From the NCBI RefSeq assembly GCF_003970695.1, contig NZ_CP034570.1, positions 2,542,001 through 2,606,000 on the forward strand: DNA of 64,000 nucleotides, given 5' to 3'. Under the pieces are notes generated by a model that worked only from the letters and a program-made list of their open reading frames with translations, was not told the DNA's origin and did no database searches. This document shows positions 62,001 to 64,000 of the stretch, piece after piece. The stretch comes from Maribacter sp. MJ134. GTDB lineage: Bacteria; Bacteroidota; Bacteroidia; Flavobacteriales; Flavobacteriaceae. The first letter of the stretch is position 1, and every line of letters starts with the position of its first letter. The position numbers were made by a program, and so were the translations under genes.

Positions 62001-62325
62001 CGGTAATATCTTCGAATTCTAGATTTCCTTTATTGAGGTACAATTTGTTCTGTACCATGTTGCCTGTAAAAAATAAGTCGGTAAGACCATCATTATTCAT
62101 ATCTCCCGCCGATACTCCCCCACCCATATAAATATATGGATACGTAAAATAATTGATGGTATCGTTTTCCTTCAAACGGTTTTCGAAACCTATTCCTGAA
62201 ATGTTTGAGGCTAGTTTTGTGAAAATAGGTTGTTCTTTGATTTCCGATTTGCTATCGTCTTTATCCGCCTTATCGGCACATCCAAAAACCATCAATACAA
62301 ACAATATCCCGAATACTCTCCGCAT
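59002..62325 (-). CDS. ASPIC/UnbV, FG-GAP/VCBS-repeat lipoprotein (CRTAC1-like)
   Basis: 1107 residues from ATG at 62325, which begins a lipoprotein signal (VFGILFVLMVFGC, Cys16); a frame from 62439 would add an unlikely 38 residues. Many FG-GAP/VCBS repeats (DMNNDGLTD, DFDNDGDLD, DLNGDGLDD) form propellers around a central ASPIC/UnbV part (HHTKHQVQEVTLSRGFQSSV-like region). It is a paralogue of 920-4255. It lies downstream of a SusD gene, with a large terminator hairpin between, the same layout as the other locus. Role in glycan capture is inferred from that association. Confidence 0.9.
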   Translation of the reverse strand: MRRVFGILFVLMVFGCADKADKDDSKSEIKEQPIFTKLASNISGIGFENRLKENDTINYFTYPYIYMGGGVSAGDMNNDGLTDLFFTGNMVQNKLYLNKGNLEFEDITVTASVGGDQRWYTGTSMADVNGDGLLDIYCLVAGQSGNKQNQLFINQGDSTFKEEAALYGLNDAGNSVDATFFDFDNDGDLDVYVANYPITPFEYNSYNYKMRMDRVTDIETDNLYRNDDGKFTKITETSGVKLYSLSLSVTASDLNDDGWTDLYISNDFGTPDCLYINQKDGTFVDEIKNATSHTSFYGMGVDIADFNNDGFLDIVQMDMDAASNRRAKANMASMNPELFANIERVGFQYQYMQNALQMNTGHTFKGIPKFKDISRLAGVSSTDWSWGPLMADFDNDGFKDLFVSNGTRREINNKDYFNSLVGEKKHKDSLLIKSQRIPSEPIDNFIFKNNGDLTFSRKNKAWGIEDKGFSNGAVYADLDNDGDLEIITNNIDKTVSVFQNHSADLNNHLTLNFKGSSENRYGLGTKVHVYHNTKHQVQEVTLSRGFQSSVAPKLHFGLGKDSSIDSLIVVWPNLKRQKLTEVKANNTLVLQIDEAKNTFKHPVAKNQLFESYTDTLALYKHKENTYDDFKNEVLLPHKTSQFGPGLAVGDLNGDGLDDFYVGAASKYPGGLFYQNQDGSFEQQKLKLLLKDRMHEDIGALIFDADSDGDNDLYIVSGGNEFGPNSPLLQDRLYVNDGTGTFMKRTDALPVMISSGSRVYACDFDKDGDKDLFVGGRLIPGNYPYPASSYVLENVSTKGNVRFIDATKKTLPVLNRLGLVTSAQWMDYDNDGWQDLAITGEWMKLRIFKNLNGKKFKETTDELGLDETTRGWWFSLKADDVDNDGDLDLIAGNLGENYKYKAKEKETFDVFLNDFDGNKTNDIVLSYYNEGEQYPVRGRECSSQQMPSIKKKFEDYDTFSKATLVDIYDEEKLENSIHYQVSSFKSAIFINEGGTFVRQDLPIRAQIAPTNQILVKDFDADGIKDIVLGGNLYASEVETPRADAGHGTFLKGLGEGGFIVQQPKENGLYMDGDVKDLGLINVKGKSYIIVAKNNDFLKFIRVANNLKI

Positions 62326-62466
62326 GCTTTTAATTTTTCTTGATAATCGAAATCTGAATACTCCTACAATTGCTTCTAAACCAATGTTAATTATGCCACT
62401 AATCTCTTGTAGACTTGTCCCAAGATTATTTACTCCCATTCCGATCTTGAAATTACTAAAAAGATA

Positions 62467-62496
62467 AATGGGCGAAAATTAAAATTTACGCCCATT
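62467..62496 (-). terminator. Large terminator hairpin after second SusD gene
   Basis: A 14-bp inverted repeat with one mismatch (62467-62480 with 62483-62496, AATGGGCG/CGCCCATT core) lies between the SusD stop and the ASPIC/UnbV gene. On the minus strand it is followed after a few bases by CTTTTT. Confidence 0.7.
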
Positions 62497-62526
62497 GTCA
62501 TACCTAACTAAACTAACTCAAAGTTC

Positions 62527-64000
62527 TTAATATCCTGGATTCTGGTCACCTTCTCCGATAGCCGTATTGCTGTCCAGTTCATTTTGTGGTAATGGCATTA
62601 CCCGATGCACATTGGGATCATAATTTCTAATCAAGCGCAACGATTCGTCCGGATTATTAAAGTTTGCGTCCGGAAAAATAGAAAGTTCCTGATCGTCCAA
62701 ATTCCAACGCACCAAATCATCAAAGCGCTGCTGTTCCCCACTAAGCTCCACGAATCTTTCATGAACAATAGCGTTAAATATCTGCTCCGAAGTATTCACG
62801 GGATAACCTCTAGCATCCATAGTGGCGGTACCATATCTTGGCATTTCCGCACGGTCTCTAATTTGATTAAGAAAATCTATTGCGCCCTGATTATTGTTCA
62901 AATTCAATTCTACTTCCGCTTGCATTAAGATTACATCGGCATAGCGCATAATACGAACATTTACACCACTATTCTCGGACACATCCACATTGTCGTAGAG
63001 TTGAGAGAATTTATACCATACGGGGCCGCCTACGCATCCCGGGCATGGAAACTGAAAAGCCTCTCCTGGACCATAATTGTTGGTGCCGTCAATAAGAATT
63101 GCCTGATTAAGTCTTGGGTCATCATCTTCAAACTCCGCTATTACCTTAGATGAAGGTCTCGCATTGGCCCAACCCGTATAGTCTTGAGAGTGAAAAGTTA
63201 CTTCCGAAGTTCCGATACCCGTTTGCGCCCAACGCTCTTGTTCAGTACCTACCTCGCCGTTATAGCCTACTTCAAACATGGATTCGTCATTATGCTCTCC
63301 CGATTCACTGAAATTATCCCTGTAGTTTTCAATGGGAAGCAGACTATGATTAGTAACGTTGTCAAATGCTTGCTTTGCTTCTGCGTATCTTTCTCTGTGC
63401 AGGTAAATTTTTCCTAGTAAAGCGTATGCCGCCTCCTTGGTCACCCTTCCAACCTCTGTAGTTCCTTTTGGCAATGTAAGCTGCGTAGCTAAAATTAAAT
63501 CTGCTATCATTTGATCGTACACCTGATCAGCGGTAGATCTCGGGGTATCTTCCAAAGCAGTTGCTATATCCAATTTTAAAGGGACCCCTCCAAAACGTTT
63601 CACCAAATGGTAATAGTACAGTGCTCTTAAAAAATAAGCCTGCCCCAATGCATTATCAATATCACCTTGGGTAAAATTCCCGAGCGACGTGTTTTCTCGC
63701 ATTCTTTCCTCGTTCCCGATAACGAAATTACAAGCCCCAACACCGTTGAAACAAGCGGTCCAGTATTGAGCTATGTTTTCTAAAGTGGCATTAAATTCGA
63801 ACCTATTAAATGGTGCAAAGTTGGGGTCCCCACTGGACACCACCTCATCCGACATGGCATCAGGAAACACATACCCGTTACGTTGGTATACGATTTGAAA
63901 TTGATTGTAACTCGCATTGACCGCAGCTTCGACCTGACTTAAAGATTCAAAGAAAATCTCAGGGTTCAAGGCGTTTCTGTTCTCTACGGGCACATCATCA
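62527..64000 (-). CDS. SusD/RagB-type glycan-binding lipoprotein, 5' end missing
   Basis: The frame runs out of the window at 64000; about 490 residues are visible and only the signal peptide and lipobox are missing. The N-terminal half has SusD TPR-like helices (DNALGQAYFLRALYYYHLVKRFGGVPL is read here as two adjacent motifs) and KEAAYALLGKIYLHRERYAEAKQAF; the C-terminal SusD domain has RYADVILMQAEVELNLNN, FLNQIRDRAEMPRYG, IVHERFVELSGEQQRFDDLVRW and ends with LPQNELDSNTAIGEGDQNPGY. It should pair with a SusC transporter encoded just outside. A GH5 gene nearby suggests a beta-glucan substrate. Confidence 0.93.
   Translation of the reverse strand, partial: DDVPVENRNALNPEIFFESLSQVEAAVNASYNQFQIVYQRNGYVFPDAMSDEVVSSGDPNFAPFNRFEFNATLENIAQYWTACFNGVGACNFVIGNEERMRENTSLGNFTQGDIDNALGQAYFLRALYYYHLVKRFGGVPLKLDIATALEDTPRSTADQVYDQMIADLILATQLTLPKGTTEVGRVTKEAAYALLGKIYLHRERYAEAKQAFDNVTNHSLLPIENYRDNFSESGEHNDESMFEVGYNGEVGTEQERWAQTGIGTSEVTFHSQDYTGWANARPSSKVIAEFEDDDPRLNQAILIDGTNNYGPGEAFQFPCPGCVGGPVWYKFSQLYDNVDVSENSGVNVRIMRYADVILMQAEVELNLNNNQGAIDFLNQIRDRAEMPRYGTATMDARGYPVNTSEQIFNAIVHERFVELSGEQQRFDDLVRWNLDDQELSIFPDANFNNPDESLRLIRNYDPNVHRVMPLPQNELDSNTAIGEGDQNPGY

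Overview
The window looks like a chromosome segment of a marine, polysaccharide-degrading member of the Flavobacteriaceae (Bacteroidetes). The evidence is SusD-type glycan-binding lipoproteins, long ASPIC/UnbV (CRTAC1-type) lipoproteins, a sulfatase, a GH5 endoglucanase, a DnaE polymerase fused to a proofreading exonuclease, a long acidic-tailed ribosomal protein S16, DUF6090, and Bacteroidetes-type promoters (TTTG-N19-TAnnTTTG). The genus cannot be fixed from the sequence; Zobellia/Maribacter/Arenibacter-like is an inference.

Layout. Positions 1-16.8 kb are backbone: the 3' end of a SusD gene and an ASPIC/UnbV lipoprotein, rpsP-rimM, a DUF2383 ferritin-like protein, an S1 sulfatase, dnaE, a seven-heme cytochrome c, a lipoprotein with three tandem repeats, trxA, a DUF58 protein and tRNA-Asp. 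Positions 53.7-64 kb are backbone again: an old yellow enzyme, an aldehyde dehydrogenase and an NmrA-like reductase in one operon, a GH5 lipoprotein endoglucanase, and a second SusD + ASPIC/UnbV locus on the opposite strand.

Between them, about 16.8-53.7 kb, lies an integrated mobilizable element (~36.9 kb). The last 14 bases of tRNA-Asp plus two following bases (16813-16828) are repeated exactly at 53702-53717, and a tyrosine recombinase gene starts about 140 bp inside the right copy. The element carries an excisionase-like HTH protein, MobC, a MOBP-type relaxase and a candidate oriT. No type IV secretion genes are visible, so it probably needs a helper for transfer (IME rather than ICE).

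The left half of the element is a defence-type region: a metallophosphoesterase, a probable papain/C39-fold cysteine peptidase with a small acidic partner, a complete type I restriction-modification system (hsdR, hsdS, hsdM) split by an unrecognised two-gene cassette, an AbiEi/AbiEii-like type IV toxin-antitoxin pair, and a HipB-like regulator with three evenly spaced operators but no HipA. The right half is signalling and stress cargo: DUF6090, a membrane adenylate/guanylate cyclase, two Crp/Fnr regulators, AraC, a LytS/LytTR two-component system, CPBP proteases, a serine hydrolase, DoxX, an FMN reductase, NmrA-like reductases and a nucleoside hydrolase.

The most interesting unexplained items are the HipB operators at exact 40-bp phasing with a non-HipA partner; the peptidase/small-protein pair; the unrecognised pair next to hsdR; 21-bp-phased direct repeats in front of the LytTR system and a nearby outer-membrane gene; and a minus-strand promoter, 10-bp tandem repeats, hairpin and terminator between 24.25 and 24.48 kb that suggest a small RNA.
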